DNA of 64,000 nucleotides from Rhodocyclaceae bacterium. GTDB lineage: Bacteria > Pseudomonadota > Gammaproteobacteria > Burkholderiales > Rhodocyclaceae. The translations under genes and the position numbers were made by a program. Below, one piece after another: positions 49,593 through 59,787 of the stretch (position 1 is its first letter; each line of letters starts with the position of its first letter). The stretch spans positions 992,001 to 1,056,000 of the forward strand of contig JADKDD010000002.1 in the NCBI GenBank assembly GCA_016718525.1, written 5' to 3'. Below the pieces are notes generated by a model that was given only the letters and a program-made list of their open reading frames with translations, did no database searches and was not told the DNA's origin.

Positions 49593-50855
49593 TCAGACAT
49601 TGTTGTTTTGTTGCCACGGTGCGACCTTTAGCAATAGCACCATCCCGGGAACCGCTAGGGCTCCACAAAGCAAAAAGAAACTAAACCACCCAAAGTTTTC
49701 GATCAGCACCCCGGTGGTTGCATTCACAAAGGTACGAGGCACTGCGGCAAGACTAGTGAACAGCGCGAACTGAGTGGCGGTGTATAGAGGGCTGGTGGCA
49801 CGGGCAATAAACGCCACAAATGCGGCGGTCCCGAGCCCGACCCCCAGCGCTTCAAAGCCGATAACCAGGGCAAGGGAGGTCAGCTCAACCACACCGATAT
49901 TCGAATTCGGACCTAACCAGGCCAGCCAGGCAAAACCGAAGATCGAGAAAAACTGGACCAGCCCGAATAACCACAAGGCGCGGTTGATCCCCAGTTTGAC
50001 CATCCACAATCCGCCCAGCAGGCCGCCGATCACCGCCGGCCATAACCCGGCATTCTTGGCGACCAAGCCAATATCGGATTTCGCATAACCCATATCCAGA
50101 TAAAACGGGGTGGCAAGCGCCGTACACATTGAGTCGCCGAGCTTGTAGAAGAAAATGAAGGCCAGGATCAGCATGGCTTCGCGCACACCGGCGCGGTGGA
50201 TAAATTCATTGAACGGATCCACTACGGCTTGCGTGAGCGTTTTGGGCATCGCCCTGGAGGCTATTGGCTCGCTCATCAGCAACGCCAGGGCGGCGCCGGG
50301 AATCATGAACATTGAGGTAATGATGAAAACCTGTTGCCAAGGCAGGTGATCCGCCAAAATCAGCGAGAGTGAGCCAGGTACCAGTCCCGCCACACGGTAA
50401 GCATTCACGTGGACGGAGTTACCCAAACCCAACTCGTCGTCGCTGAGTAGTTCGCGCCGATAGGCGTCAAGCGCTATATCTTGAGTTGCAGACAGAAATG
50501 CGATTACGCCTGCGACCAAAAGCACAACACCGATGTCCTCGACCGGCGAGAAAATCCCGAGACTGGCGATTGCGGCCAATAATCCGCTTTGTGTCAGCAG
50601 CATCCAGGAGCGACGACGACCCGTTACTCCGATTGACGGCGCATATCGATCAAGTAGAGGTGCCCAAAGGAACTTCCATGTGTATGGAAACTGAACCAGC
50701 GCGAACAAACCGATGGTTTTCAGGTCTACACCGCCGGATCGCAGCCAGGCAGGCACGAGATTGAGTAACAAATAAAGCGGCAGACCTGACGAAAAGCCGG
50801 TGAAGACGCAAATCATCATGCGGCGGGTCAGCAATGGAGTCAGCCAATTCGGCAT
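49593..50855 (-). CDS. AmpG-like MFS permease
   Basis: 420 residues with about 12 membrane helices. FTGFSSGLPLYLLLNLVPAWLR and FLSATQDIALDAYRREL match the AmpG group that imports anhydro-muropeptides (muropeptide recycling). With mltA in the window, a role in murein recycling is plausible. The start at 50855 removes a non-similar leader. Confidence 0.9.
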   Translation of the reverse strand: MPNWLTPLLTRRMMICVFTGFSSGLPLYLLLNLVPAWLRSGGVDLKTIGLFALVQFPYTWKFLWAPLLDRYAPSIGVTGRRRSWMLLTQSGLLAAIASLGIFSPVEDIGVVLLVAGVIAFLSATQDIALDAYRRELLSDDELGLGNSVHVNAYRVAGLVPGSLSLILADHLPWQQVFIITSMFMIPGAALALLMSEPIASRAMPKTLTQAVVDPFNEFIHRAGVREAMLILAFIFFYKLGDSMCTALATPFYLDMGYAKSDIGLVAKNAGLWPAVIGGLLGGLWMVKLGINRALWLFGLVQFFSIFGFAWLAWLGPNSNIGVVELTSLALVIGFEALGVGLGTAAFVAFIARATSPLYTATQFALFTSLAAVPRTFVNATTGVLIENFGWFSFFLLCGALAVPGMVLLLKVAPWQQNNNV

Positions 50856-51116
50856 ACAGTGAATAGTGGTTAAACAAAACGCCAGTTTGCTTTTTAATAT
50901 CAATCGTGAAAACGAGGGAACCAACGCTTTCCCGGGTCAATTGCGTGCCATCAACCAAAATCGCTTGGCAGCATGTCTTTCGATTCGCACTGAAAATTCA
51001 TGGCGCAAGATAATCCTGTACTCGGCTTGGCGCCTCAATTTTGTTGTTGCCGCAATCCTGTCACAATAACTGTCCGATCGCGCTGCTGCGATGCTTGCTT
51101 AGTGCGGAGTACTCTA

Positions 51117-52409
51117 ATGACCTCAACAGCGACTATCGCTCACGCACCCTCATACTACGCGGCATCGGCCAACGCATCCTCACTGCGGAACGCCCTGGAG
51201 GGTAGTGTCGAGACTGACATTTGCATCATCGGCGCTGGGTATACGGGATTGTCGGCGGGTCTGCATCTGGCCGAAGCGGGTTTCAAAGTTGTCGTGCTGG
51301 AGCAAGCGCGAGTCGGCTGGGGTGCCTCAGGCCGAAATGGCGGGCAAATAGTGCATAGCTTTTCGCGCGATATTGATGTCATTGAAGCCAGTCATGGCAG
51401 CAACGTTGCTGCGGCGATGGCGCGAATGATGTTCGAAGGCGCTGCAATTATTCGCGAAAGAGTTGCCCGTTACAACATTCAGTGCGATTTGAAAGACGGC
51501 GGTGTCTATGCGGCGACTTCGCGACGCAAGGTATCCGGGCTTGAAGAACAAAAGAAGTTGTGGGAAAAGTGGGGTCATCCTGGGCTCCAACTCATCACCG
51601 ACAAATCTGCATTGCACAAGGTTGTCAACAGCGATCGCTACGAAGCCATTTTGGTCGACAAAACCGGCGGCCATTTCCACCCATTAAACCTTTGTCTGGG
51701 TGAGGCAGCAGCTCTAGAACAATGCGGCGGTACGATTTACGAAAACTGCGCTGCATTGCGAATCGAGCGCGGGGCCAAAGCAATCGTGCACACGGCGAAT
51801 GGTCGGGTGACGACAAAATTTGTGATTGTCGCCTGCAATGCATATATCGGCGATTTGGAACCCAAACTCGCGGCAATGTCGATGCCCTGCGGCACTCAAG
51901 TCGTGGCCACAGAGCCGCTCGGCGTTTTGGGCGACACGTTGATCCCGTCAGACTTTTGTGTTGAAGACAATAATTTCCTGCTCGACTATTTTCGTCTGTC
52001 GCAAGACAAGCGAATGATTTACGGTGGAGGTGTGATTTATGGTGCGCGCGATCCGCAACATGTCGAATCGATTATTCGGCCGAGCATGGTGAAGACGTTT
52101 CCACAGTTGTCGGGTGCAAAGATCGATTTCGGCTGGACCGGCAATTTTTTGCTCACGTTGTCCCGCCTACCCGAAGTCGGGCGTTTGTCCGACAATATTT
52201 TTTATTCGCAAGGCTGTTCCGGGCACGGTATCACGTTCACCCATCTCATCGGTCGGTTGCTTGCAGAAGTGATTCAAGGTCAGGCAGAGCGGTTCTCTGT
52301 CTTTGAAGCATTGCCACATTACCCGTTTCCCGGCGGGCGCCTGTTTCGTGTGCCATTCACCGCCCTGGGTGCCTTGTGGTACGACATTCGTGACCGCTTG
52401 GGCGTTTGA
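51117..52409 (+). CDS. FAD-dependent amine oxidoreductase, PuuB/OrdL-like
   Basis: 430 residues of the DAO family. The dinucleotide-binding fold is IIGAGYTGLSAGLHLAE, with VGWGASGRNGGQIV typical of gamma-glutamylputrescine oxidase and related enzymes; the C-terminal GCSGHGITFTH contacts FAD. Substrate is probably a primary or secondary amine. No puuA/puuC genes adjoin. Confidence 0.88.
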   Translation: MTSTATIAHAPSYYAASANASSLRNALEGSVETDICIIGAGYTGLSAGLHLAEAGFKVVVLEQARVGWGASGRNGGQIVHSFSRDIDVIEASHGSNVAAAMARMMFEGAAIIRERVARYNIQCDLKDGGVYAATSRRKVSGLEEQKKLWEKWGHPGLQLITDKSALHKVVNSDRYEAILVDKTGGHFHPLNLCLGEAAALEQCGGTIYENCAALRIERGAKAIVHTANGRVTTKFVIVACNAYIGDLEPKLAAMSMPCGTQVVATEPLGVLGDTLIPSDFCVEDNNFLLDYFRLSQDKRMIYGGGVIYGARDPQHVESIIRPSMVKTFPQLSGAKIDFGWTGNFLLTLSRLPEVGRLSDNIFYSQGCSGHGITFTHLIGRLLAEVIQGQAERFSVFEALPHYPFPGGRLFRVPFTALGALWYDIRDRLGV

Positions 52410-52584
52410 ACAGAATAGAAACTCAACAAAGCTGCCCCATTTGGACCTGTTGTTGTTAGAGTAAGTGCCTTGCGCGTTTTCGGTGATCCGACATGACGTT
52501 CGCACACGCTTTCTTTCGACTGCTCTCAGTTGAGAAAATTTCGCCCGCCTTCCAGCATGCTCTGGCATGCAGCGAGGAGTAGTA

Positions 52585-55500
52585 ATGAGAGGCGTCGCAC
52601 CACGAATCACCATTCGGCGGAAAGTCTTTCTCCTGGTATTGATGCCAAGCTTCATTGTTGTCAGCCTGATAACGTTGTACTTTTTCCTCGGTAACCGTTC
52701 AGTCGCCTCTGACCAAATCAAACGAGGTCTCACTGAAAAAGCTCAGAGCTACGCCAGTCGGGTGGACGTATTGCTGGGTCAGGTCGCAAATACCGGTGAG
52801 ATCACTGCACAGTCTTTGTCTCTGGACGATAGAGCCAATGAAAATGATCTCTATGAAATGCTTCGCCGGGTTGTCAGTGCAAACAAATTGATTCATGGTG
52901 CTGCGATAGCGTTTGAGCCGGGGATATTTCAACAGCGCCGAAGGTTCAGCCCTTTTGTGTTTCGGGATGGCGACAATTTCAAGACGGCAGATATCGGTAA
53001 AGATGCGGAGTTATTTGCCGAACAGGCATTGAACTGGTACGACGATGCAAAGCAAAAAGCTGCCTCGACGTGGAGCGAGCCTTATATCGACACGCGGGCG
53101 GGAAATGCCCAACTGATCACCTTTTCCACACCGATTTTTAGAGGCGAACGAATTGTCGGCGTCGTGGCGCTGGATATCGACTTGACCCAGTTGATAGAAC
53201 GCGCCGGCATTCCAATGGACGAACGCACGTCCGTATTTGTGGTCAGTCGCGGTGGAAATCTTGCTGTACACCACAATCTGGAAACGATTGCGCAGCCATT
53301 GATCAGCGCGGACATTCTTCTTGCGCGCGTCGGTCGAGGACTCTTGATCAATGCAGTTGCAGGCGCACTCATTGAAACAGAAACTTCATCAGGAAGTACG
53401 GTATGGCTCAGCATGGCCGAGATTCCGGCGGCCGACGCACGACTATTTGTGCAAATCGACCCCCGAGTTGCACTCGGCATCATTGACTCACTGGGTACGC
53501 GTACCGCATTACTCACATTACTCGTTTTGGCACTGTCGACGCTTGCGTCGGTGCTGCTGTTTAGTCGAATCGTCAAACCGCTCCGCGAGTTGTCTGTCGT
53601 CGTCCAAAATGTCGCCCGCGGTGATTTGTCCGTCAAACCGGTGCGCACGGCAAACGACGAAATCGGCACATTGGCGAGTAATTTTGAGTTGATGACGGAA
53701 AGTCTGCGTGCGCGTGAAATTACCGCGCAGCGGGCACTCCATGATTTACAGAATCAGAAGTTTGCAATTGATCAGCATGCCATTGTGACGGCGGTAAGTG
53801 CAGCCGGTAAGGTGGTTTACGTCAATGAGCTTTACTGCAAAGTGAGCGGTTACACCCCGGACGAGGTAATCGGTCAAGATCACCGCTTTGTCAGAACCGA
53901 AGACTATCCGGCCGAAATCATTGATGATTTCTATGCGAATTTGGAAAGCGGCAGGGTATGGAAAGGGGAGATGTGCGAACGTGCAAAGGATGGCAGCCGG
54001 TATTGGGTCGACCTTACAGTCGTACCGTTCATGGACAGCCATGGCGCAATTGAGCAGTACGTGGCAATTCGCACCAACATCACCGACCACAAACAGACAG
54101 AACTTGATCTGCGTATCGCCGCCGCAGCGTTCGAATCGCAAGATGGTATCGTCGTCGCGGATGCCAAGTCCACCATCCTCAGAGTTAATCAGGCGTTCAT
54201 CGACCTGACTGGATTTTCGGCTGCCGAAATGGTTGGCAAGCCGATGCACTCGGTGGTATCCCGTCGTCACGATGCGGAGTTCGTCAGGCATGTAACCGAA
54301 ACGGTGGCGAAGCTTGGGACGTGGCAAGGAGAAGGCTGGGGTCGTCGGGCCAATGGTGACGATTATCCTGCCTGGATCAGTATCACCGAGGTGATTGCAA
54401 AATCAGGCGCGCTCAGCAATTACGTTTCATCGGTGACGGACATCACAGCACGCAAGGCCGCCGAAGCCGAAATTCAACAGCTGGCCTATTACGACAGCCT
54501 CACCAAGCTAGCGAACCGCCGGCTGTTAATGGACCGTTTGGAACATGCCCTGGCTAACAACGCTCGCAGCGGTCGCGAGGGCGGACTATTGTTTATCGAT
54601 CTCGACCACTTCAAGGCGATTAACGATGCACTCGGGCATGGCGTTGGCGACAATCTGTTGCGACAGGTTGCCGAGCGCTTGCTGAGTTGTGTCCGGAAGA
54701 CGGAAACCGTTGCTCGACTGGGCGGTGACGAATTTGTGGTGATGGTCGAGGACCTCAGCGCCAGTGTCGATGAAGCGGTTCTGCAAATAGGAGCGATGGC
54801 TGAAAAAATTCTAGCCGCATTGAATCAACCCTACGCACTTGCCGGGCGCAACTATCCAAACACACCGAGCATTGGTGTGACTCTATTCGGCAGCACAAAT
54901 GCGAGCGCCGACGAATTGATGAAGCGGGCGGACATAGCGATGTATCAGGCCAAACGGACCGGCCGCAATGCAATACGGTTCTTTGATCCCAAGATGCAGG
55001 CGGCTGTCGAATACCGGGCTGATCTGGGTTTGGCGTTGCGTGAAGCGATTGATCAGGAGCAGTTAGTGTTGTATTACCAGATGCAGGTTGCTGCTGATAG
55101 CGGTGTCACCGGCGCGGAAGTGCTTTTGCGCTGGCGCCATCCGACGCGCGGGTTGATTTCCCCGACACAGTTCATTCCTGTGGCTGAAGAAACGAACCTG
55201 ATTGTTGATATTGGTATGTGGGCCCTCCGCGAAGCTTGCGCGCAAATCAAGACTTGGCAAGGTAATCCGGGGCGGGAGCATCTGCAATTGGCGGTCAATG
55301 TCAGCGCAAGGCAGTTCAGTCAACCGGACTTTTGCACCCAGGTGAAATCGCTGATCGACAATACAAATATCAATCCATCACGGCTGAAGCTTGAATTGAC
55401 CGAGAGCATGATGCCGGACAATATTTCCGAGATAGTTGCAACGATGCTGACATTGTCTGAAATCGGGGTCCAATTTTCCCTGGACGATTTCGGTACCGGG

Positions 55501-55794
55501 CACTCGTCACTGTCCAACCTGAAGAAATTGCCCTTGCACCAGCTGAAAATAGATCAAAGCTTCGTTCACGATATCGCTACGGGGACAGACGATGCGGTGA
55601 TCGTTCAAACTATTATTGCGATGGCTAACAGCCTGGGAATCGAAGTCCTTGCGGAAGGCGTCGAAACGGAAGAGCAAAGGGAAATCCTGATAAACCGCGG
55701 GTGTAGGCACTTCCAGGGATTTCTCTTCAGCAAGCCTTTGCCGATACGGGAGTTCGAACGGCAACTGGGATCCGGAAAACAAGCCCGCACATAG
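52585..55794 (+). CDS. Membrane-bound sensor with Cache-like, HAMP, two PAS, GGDEF and EAL domains
   Basis: 1069 residues. A membrane helix (about 12-32), a periplasmic Cache-like sensor, a second helix (about 305-328), HAMP, PAS (about 395-510), PAS (about 515-630), GGDEF (intact RLGGDEFVVM) and EAL (EVLLRW in place of EALLRW, ELTE, DDFGTGHSSL, KIDQSFVHD). Both catalytic sites look complete, so it may both make and break cyclic di-GMP. GAGGAG precedes ATG 52585. The ligand is unknown. Confidence 0.92.
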   Translation: MRGVAPRITIRRKVFLLVLMPSFIVVSLITLYFFLGNRSVASDQIKRGLTEKAQSYASRVDVLLGQVANTGEITAQSLSLDDRANENDLYEMLRRVVSANKLIHGAAIAFEPGIFQQRRRFSPFVFRDGDNFKTADIGKDAELFAEQALNWYDDAKQKAASTWSEPYIDTRAGNAQLITFSTPIFRGERIVGVVALDIDLTQLIERAGIPMDERTSVFVVSRGGNLAVHHNLETIAQPLISADILLARVGRGLLINAVAGALIETETSSGSTVWLSMAEIPAADARLFVQIDPRVALGIIDSLGTRTALLTLLVLALSTLASVLLFSRIVKPLRELSVVVQNVARGDLSVKPVRTANDEIGTLASNFELMTESLRAREITAQRALHDLQNQKFAIDQHAIVTAVSAAGKVVYVNELYCKVSGYTPDEVIGQDHRFVRTEDYPAEIIDDFYANLESGRVWKGEMCERAKDGSRYWVDLTVVPFMDSHGAIEQYVAIRTNITDHKQTELDLRIAAAAFESQDGIVVADAKSTILRVNQAFIDLTGFSAAEMVGKPMHSVVSRRHDAEFVRHVTETVAKLGTWQGEGWGRRANGDDYPAWISITEVIAKSGALSNYVSSVTDITARKAAEAEIQQLAYYDSLTKLANRRLLMDRLEHALANNARSGREGGLLFIDLDHFKAINDALGHGVGDNLLRQVAERLLSCVRKTETVARLGGDEFVVMVEDLSASVDEAVLQIGAMAEKILAALNQPYALAGRNYPNTPSIGVTLFGSTNASADELMKRADIAMYQAKRTGRNAIRFFDPKMQAAVEYRADLGLALREAIDQEQLVLYYQMQVAADSGVTGAEVLLRWRHPTRGLISPTQFIPVAEETNLIVDIGMWALREACAQIKTWQGNPGREHLQLAVNVSARQFSQPDFCTQVKSLIDNTNINPSRLKLELTESMMPDNISEIVATMLTLSEIGVQFSLDDFGTGHSSLSNLKKLPLHQLKIDQSFVHDIATGTDDAVIVQTIIAMANSLGIEVLAEGVETEEQREILINRGCRHFQGFLFSKPLPIREFERQLGSGKQART

Positions 55795-55943
55795 GTTCAG
55801 CAGTAAGCGTACCAACGGTAAAATTCAACAAGCTTTCGACATATTCCGCACTGCCTATTGTGTGCCAGCTGACCTGACATTGGTGCCGCGAGTCACGCTT
55901 GATAGTCCGGCAGGTGCCAAAACCTCAACGATGGAGAATTTCC

Positions 55944-56552
55944 GTGCAACTAGTTTGTCTAGACCTTGAAGGTGTTCTGGTCCCCGAGATTTGGATCGAA
56001 TTTTCGGAGCGCACCGGAATCCCGGAACTCCGCCGCACAACCCGGGACGAACCAAACTACGATACGCTGATGAAGTTCCGTCTGGATCTATTGCGCCGGC
56101 ACAAACTTGGTTTGCCGGATATTCAGGCGGTAATAGCGACCATGCGTCCGATGCCCGGCGCGGATGAATTTCTGCATGCCCTGCGTCGTGACTATCAGGT
56201 CATCATCCTGTCAGATACGTTTTACGAATTCGCCATGCCCTTGATGGAACATCTGGGTATGCCAACCCTGTTTTGTCACAAATTGGAAACTGATGCGGCA
56301 GGATTTGTCGTCGATTACCATCTGCGTATGCCGAACCAAAAGAAGGAAGCTGTACAACGATTCAAGGAACTGAATTACAAAGTCATCGCCGCCGGCGATT
56401 CGTACAACGACACCGCAATGTTGATCGAGGCGCATGCAGGAATATTGTTTCACCCACCACCGAACGTGATTGCCGAGTTTCCGCAGTTTCCAGTCGCCTT
56501 GAGTTACGTCGAAATGCGTGCCGAAATCGACAAGGCCGCTGCGCGAATCTGA
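55944..56552 (+). CDS. thrH: Bifunctional phosphoserine phosphatase/homoserine phosphotransferase
   Basis: 202 residues. HAD superfamily: DLEGVLVPEIWIEF (motif I with Asp nucleophile), SDTFYEFA, and AAGDSYNDT; very close to Pseudomonas ThrH. It transfers phosphate from phosphoserine to homoserine. The start is GTG with GGAG upstream. Confidence 0.93.
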   Translation: MQLVCLDLEGVLVPEIWIEFSERTGIPELRRTTRDEPNYDTLMKFRLDLLRRHKLGLPDIQAVIATMRPMPGADEFLHALRRDYQVIILSDTFYEFAMPLMEHLGMPTLFCHKLETDAAGFVVDYHLRMPNQKKEAVQRFKELNYKVIAAGDSYNDTAMLIEAHAGILFHPPPNVIAEFPQFPVALSYVEMRAEIDKAAARI

Positions 56553-56585
56553 GGCGCTACTCGCGCTTTTTGACGTGCTTGATTC

Positions 56586-57374
56586 CTAGGTTTCTGGCGT
56601 AGACCCGCGCACCAGTAACCACAGTCCGATCAGCACCATCGGCAGACTCAGCCATTGTCCCATGCTGACGACGTATGAAACACCGAATATTCCGTGATCG
56701 GGTTCGCGAAAGTACTCGGCGATGAAGCGCAAACTGCCATAGCCGAGGAGAAACATGCCTGATACCTGCCCACGAGCGCGCTGTCGACTGGAAAACCACC
56801 AGAGAATGATGAATAGCAGCAAACCCTCACCCAGCGCCTGATATAGAGGCGAGGGATGGCGCGGCTGGTTGTCGACATAGGGAAAAACCATTGCCCAGGG
56901 CAGCGAAGCATCTGCAACCCGCCCCCACAGTTCGCCATTGATGAAATTGCCAATCCGTCCGGTCATCAGGCCAATCGGGACCAACGGGGCGATGAAGTCA
57001 ATCACCTGAACAAATGATTTGCCGCGCTTTCTTGCCCAAAGCGCCATTGCCACCAGAACACCAATGAAACCGCCGTGGAAACTCATTCCACCTTTCCACA
57101 CTGCCAGAATTTCCAAAGGGTGGGCAAGGAAGTAATCCGGCTGGTAGAAAATTACTTGGCCAAGACGACCGCCCAGAATGACGCCAAACACACCATAGAA
57201 AAGTAAGTCATCAACATCGGGTGCGCTGATACCATGCCATGATTGCGACAACGCACGGCGCTTACCGAGCCAAATGAACGCAAGGAACCCGGCAAGGTAC
57301 ATGAGACCATACCAACGCACGGCCAGCGGTCCGATCTGAATGGCGATCGGGTCAAACTGCGGGTGAATCAGCAT
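56586..57374 (-). CDS. lgt: Prolipoprotein diacylglyceryl transferase
   Basis: 262 residues, seven membrane helices. Adds diacylglycerol to the lipobox Cys of prolipoproteins. The family signature MTGRIGNFINGELWGR and HPSPLYQA are present. ATG 57374 gives the standard start MLIHPQFDPIA. The first 23 bases overlap the 3' end of the malY/patB gene upstream. Confidence 0.95.
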   Translation of the reverse strand: MLIHPQFDPIAIQIGPLAVRWYGLMYLAGFLAFIWLGKRRALSQSWHGISAPDVDDLLFYGVFGVILGGRLGQVIFYQPDYFLAHPLEILAVWKGGMSFHGGFIGVLVAMALWARKRGKSFVQVIDFIAPLVPIGLMTGRIGNFINGELWGRVADASLPWAMVFPYVDNQPRHPSPLYQALGEGLLLFIILWWFSSRQRARGQVSGMFLLGYGSLRFIAEYFREPDHGIFGVSYVVSMGQWLSLPMVLIGLWLLVRGSTPET

Positions 57375-58563
57375 GAATGGTTCCGTCAGTTGGTGCCGGC
57401 AAGACGCCGTTGGGACGTGTTGCATCCGCCACGCCGACGGCACGCGTCATTCGTGACAAAGCGCGTTCGAGAACCGCTCTGGGACAACCGAAGTTGAGGC
57501 GCAGGAAACCCGGCGCTCCAAATGGCGTGCCATCTGATAGTCCAACACCATGCTGCTCGAAATGAGCATGGGCATTGGGAATACGCCGGGCGTCTATCCA
57601 CGCCAGATAGGTGGCATCAACGGGTGTCATTGGCAGTTGCAACGCTGCCATGCGCGCCGCGACGAGATCACGATTGCCGCGCAAATAGGCCAACAGTTCT
57701 TGCCGCCAGGGTTCCGCTTCGGTCAGCGCTGCCAACAATGCCGTATAGCCAAAGGCGGTGATATCCGGCACCAGATGTGCCATCGCCAAGCGAAATTTCC
57801 GGCGTAACTCGGGGTTTTCTATCACCGCGAATGCGGCCCCGAGCCCGGCGATGTTGTAGGTTTTTCCCGGCCCCATCAAGGTGATGGTGCGCGCAGCCAA
57901 ATCCGGGTGTATTTGCGCAAACGGGATGTGCTTTGCTACCGGATCAAGCATCAAGTCGCAATGGACTTCATCACTGCAGACAATCAAATCGTGTTTCAAC
58001 ACAACTGCGGCGAGGTCTTCGAGATCCATTCGCGAATACACCTTGCCGACCGGGTTATGCGGATGACACAGGAGCAACAAACGAACATTCGGCGTTGCCT
58101 CCAACACCTTTTCAAGTGCTGCAAAGTCAATCCGGTATTCCATTCCATCAGCCGCCAAGGGTATTGCAACCAAACCCCGCTGCTGCCATTTGGCGGCATC
58201 AAGAAAAGGCGGGTACACCGGCGTAAAGGTGACCACCGCCTCGCCCTCGGCACAGGCGGCACGAACGGCGAGGTTGATTCCGAGGACCAAGCCCGGCAAC
58301 CAGACTACGGATTCGGGGTTGATATTCCAATCGTAGTGCCGTTGCAGATAGGCGACAAGAGCAGGTGACAACTCCCTCGGCACCCCGGTATAGCCATAAA
58401 CTCCATGCCGGACATGCGCAGTGAGTGCGTCCTGGATTGCCGGCGGGACGGCAAAATCCATGTCGGCAATCCACAGAGGAATGACGTCAGAACCACGATA
58501 CCTTTCCCATTTGGTCGAATGCCAGGCAAGGTGGTTGTGGATTTGGTCGAAGCGTGAGTTCAT
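57352..58563 (-). CDS. MalY/PatB-type PLP C-S lyase/aminotransferase
   Basis: 403 residues. Fold type I PLP enzyme; the Schiff-base lysine is in MGPGKTYNIAG, with NPVGKVY and CSDEVHCDL in cofactor contacts. It cleaves cystathionine-like C-S bonds. The last 19 or so residues (NGVLPAPTDGTIHADSPAV) lie beyond the family core and are read from an antisense copy of the dispersed repeat and the lgt start region. Confidence 0.88.
   Translation of the reverse strand: MNSRFDQIHNHLAWHSTKWERYRGSDVIPLWIADMDFAVPPAIQDALTAHVRHGVYGYTGVPRELSPALVAYLQRHYDWNINPESVVWLPGLVLGINLAVRAACAEGEAVVTFTPVYPPFLDAAKWQQRGLVAIPLAADGMEYRIDFAALEKVLEATPNVRLLLLCHPHNPVGKVYSRMDLEDLAAVVLKHDLIVCSDEVHCDLMLDPVAKHIPFAQIHPDLAARTITLMGPGKTYNIAGLGAAFAVIENPELRRKFRLAMAHLVPDITAFGYTALLAALTEAEPWRQELLAYLRGNRDLVAARMAALQLPMTPVDATYLAWIDARRIPNAHAHFEQHGVGLSDGTPFGAPGFLRLNFGCPRAVLERALSRMTRAVGVADATRPNGVLPAPTDGTIHADSPAV
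57385..57412 (+). repeat. Dispersed 28-bp repeat, copy 10, in the malY/lgt junction
   Basis: GTCAGTTGGTGCCGGCAAGACGCCGTTG. It lies on the opposite strand to both genes and forms part of the malY C-terminal codons, immediately upstream of the lgt start. Confidence 0.8.
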
Positions 58564-58775
58564 TTGCGGGGAGGGGATTGACGTTGCTGTAGCGATTGTA
58601 GCCGCGCAGAGCGGCAGGGACCGGTACCGGTTTTTGCATAGAAATTAACCCAATGCGGCTTGATTCCACTGATAGAGGGTTCCTTCAGCGGTATTCGCCG
58701 TTTTGAAGGCGTTGCCCCTGCGGCATAGTGTCGGCTCAGCAAGTTGGCATAGCTTCGCTGCTGCACGGAGGCTTC

Positions 58776-59168
58776 ATGGCAGACCGTTCCGCCCTCAGAT
58801 TTCTGGTAGTTGACGATTTTGCGACGATGCGTCGCATAATTCGTAATCTACTCAAAGAGTTAGGATTTACCAACGTCGAAGAAGCTGAAGACGGGGCGGT
58901 TGCCCTTGCGCGCCTTCAGCAGGGCGGTATCGATTTTGTGGTGTCGGATTGGAGTATGCCAAATATGGATGGTTTGACTTTGCTTCAGGCCGTCAGAGCA
59001 GATGCCAACCTCAGCAGTCTGCCGTTTCTGATGGTGACTGCGGAGGCAAAGAAGGAAAATATTACCGCTGCCGATAAGGCGGGCGCCTCTGGTTACATCA
59101 CCAAACCATTTACAGCGGAAACGATGCAGGAGAAGATGGGCAAGATTTTTGACAACCTCGGTATGTAA
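58776..59168 (+). CDS. cheY: CheY-like chemotaxis response regulator
   Basis: 130-residue single receiver domain. Acidic pocket D13-D14, phosphoacceptor D58, T88 and K110 are all present, and the KAGASGYITKPF segment is CheY-like. CGGAGG precedes the ATG. No CheZ, CheA or flagellar gene follows, so the assignment to the flagellar switch is by family resemblance. Confidence 0.88.
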   Translation: MADRSALRFLVVDDFATMRRIIRNLLKELGFTNVEEAEDGAVALARLQQGGIDFVVSDWSMPNMDGLTLLQAVRADANLSSLPFLMVTAEAKKENITAADKAGASGYITKPFTAETMQEKMGKIFDNLGM

Positions 59169-59315
59169 ATGTCGCCCACCTGAAGGTCAATTGGTAAAAC
59201 TTTTCTCATGGGCAAGCAAAGCTGGCATCGAAATCAGACAGCTGTTGGGTATCAATGGCCTTCAACGAGGATTTTTGCCGTTCAGACGTCAACGTTTTGA
59301 GGTAGAGTCACGTTG

Positions 59316-59343
59316 TTGATAACCTGTGCCAAAGCACTAGAAT
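59316..59343 (+). promoter_or_regulatory. Sigma-70 promoter of the cytochrome c gene
   Basis: TTGATA and TAGAAT separated by 16 bases, about 40 bp before the cytochrome start codon. Confidence 0.55.
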
Positions 59344-59382
59344 CTTCTCAGCACCCTAACAAACCATAATCAGGAGTTCAAA

Positions 59383-59724
59383 ATGAAATCAGTCCTCGTT
59401 TCCGTAGTGCTTGCCAGTGGCTTAATCGTCTCAGCACCGGCGTTTGCAGGCAAAGAGCTTGACCTCGCAACCAAGAGCGGCTGCATGGCCTGCCACAAAG
59501 TAGATGGCAAACTGGTCGGCCCTTCGTTCCAGGATATTTCCAAGAAATACAAAGCCACTGACGAAGCGAAACTGGTTGAGCGAGTCACCAAAGGCACGGC
59601 CGCCACAGGTGGTCAAGTATGGAAAGAGATCAACGGAGGTGCGGTACCAATGCCGCCTAATTCTTCCGTTAAGCCGGACGACATTAAGTCTTTGGTTAAG
59701 TGGATTCTGGCTGGCGCCAAGTAA
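59383..59724 (+). CDS. Periplasmic monoheme cytochrome c (c551/c552 type)
   Basis: 113 residues. A signal peptide (LASGLIVSAPAFA) is followed by the heme motif CMACH and the axial Met in VPMPPNSSV, as in class I c551/c552. Probably an electron carrier to a terminal oxidase or reductase. Bidirectional terminator follows. Confidence 0.93.
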   Translation: MKSVLVSVVLASGLIVSAPAFAGKELDLATKSGCMACHKVDGKLVGPSFQDISKKYKATDEAKLVERVTKGTAATGGQVWKEINGGAVPMPPNSSVKPDDIKSLVKWILAGAK

Positions 59725-59742
59725 CCTGAATCCAGCGCCAAG

Positions 59743-59773
59743 AAAAAAGCCGACCCTTGGGTCGGCTTTTTTT
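59743..59773. terminator. Rho-independent bidirectional terminator
   Basis: GCCGACCC-TT-GGGTCGGC stem (59749-59766) flanked by an A-tract on the left and a T-tract on the right. It is placed between the convergent cytochrome c genes and serves both. Confidence 0.93.
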
Positions 59774-59787
59774 GTGATCAACGCCGC

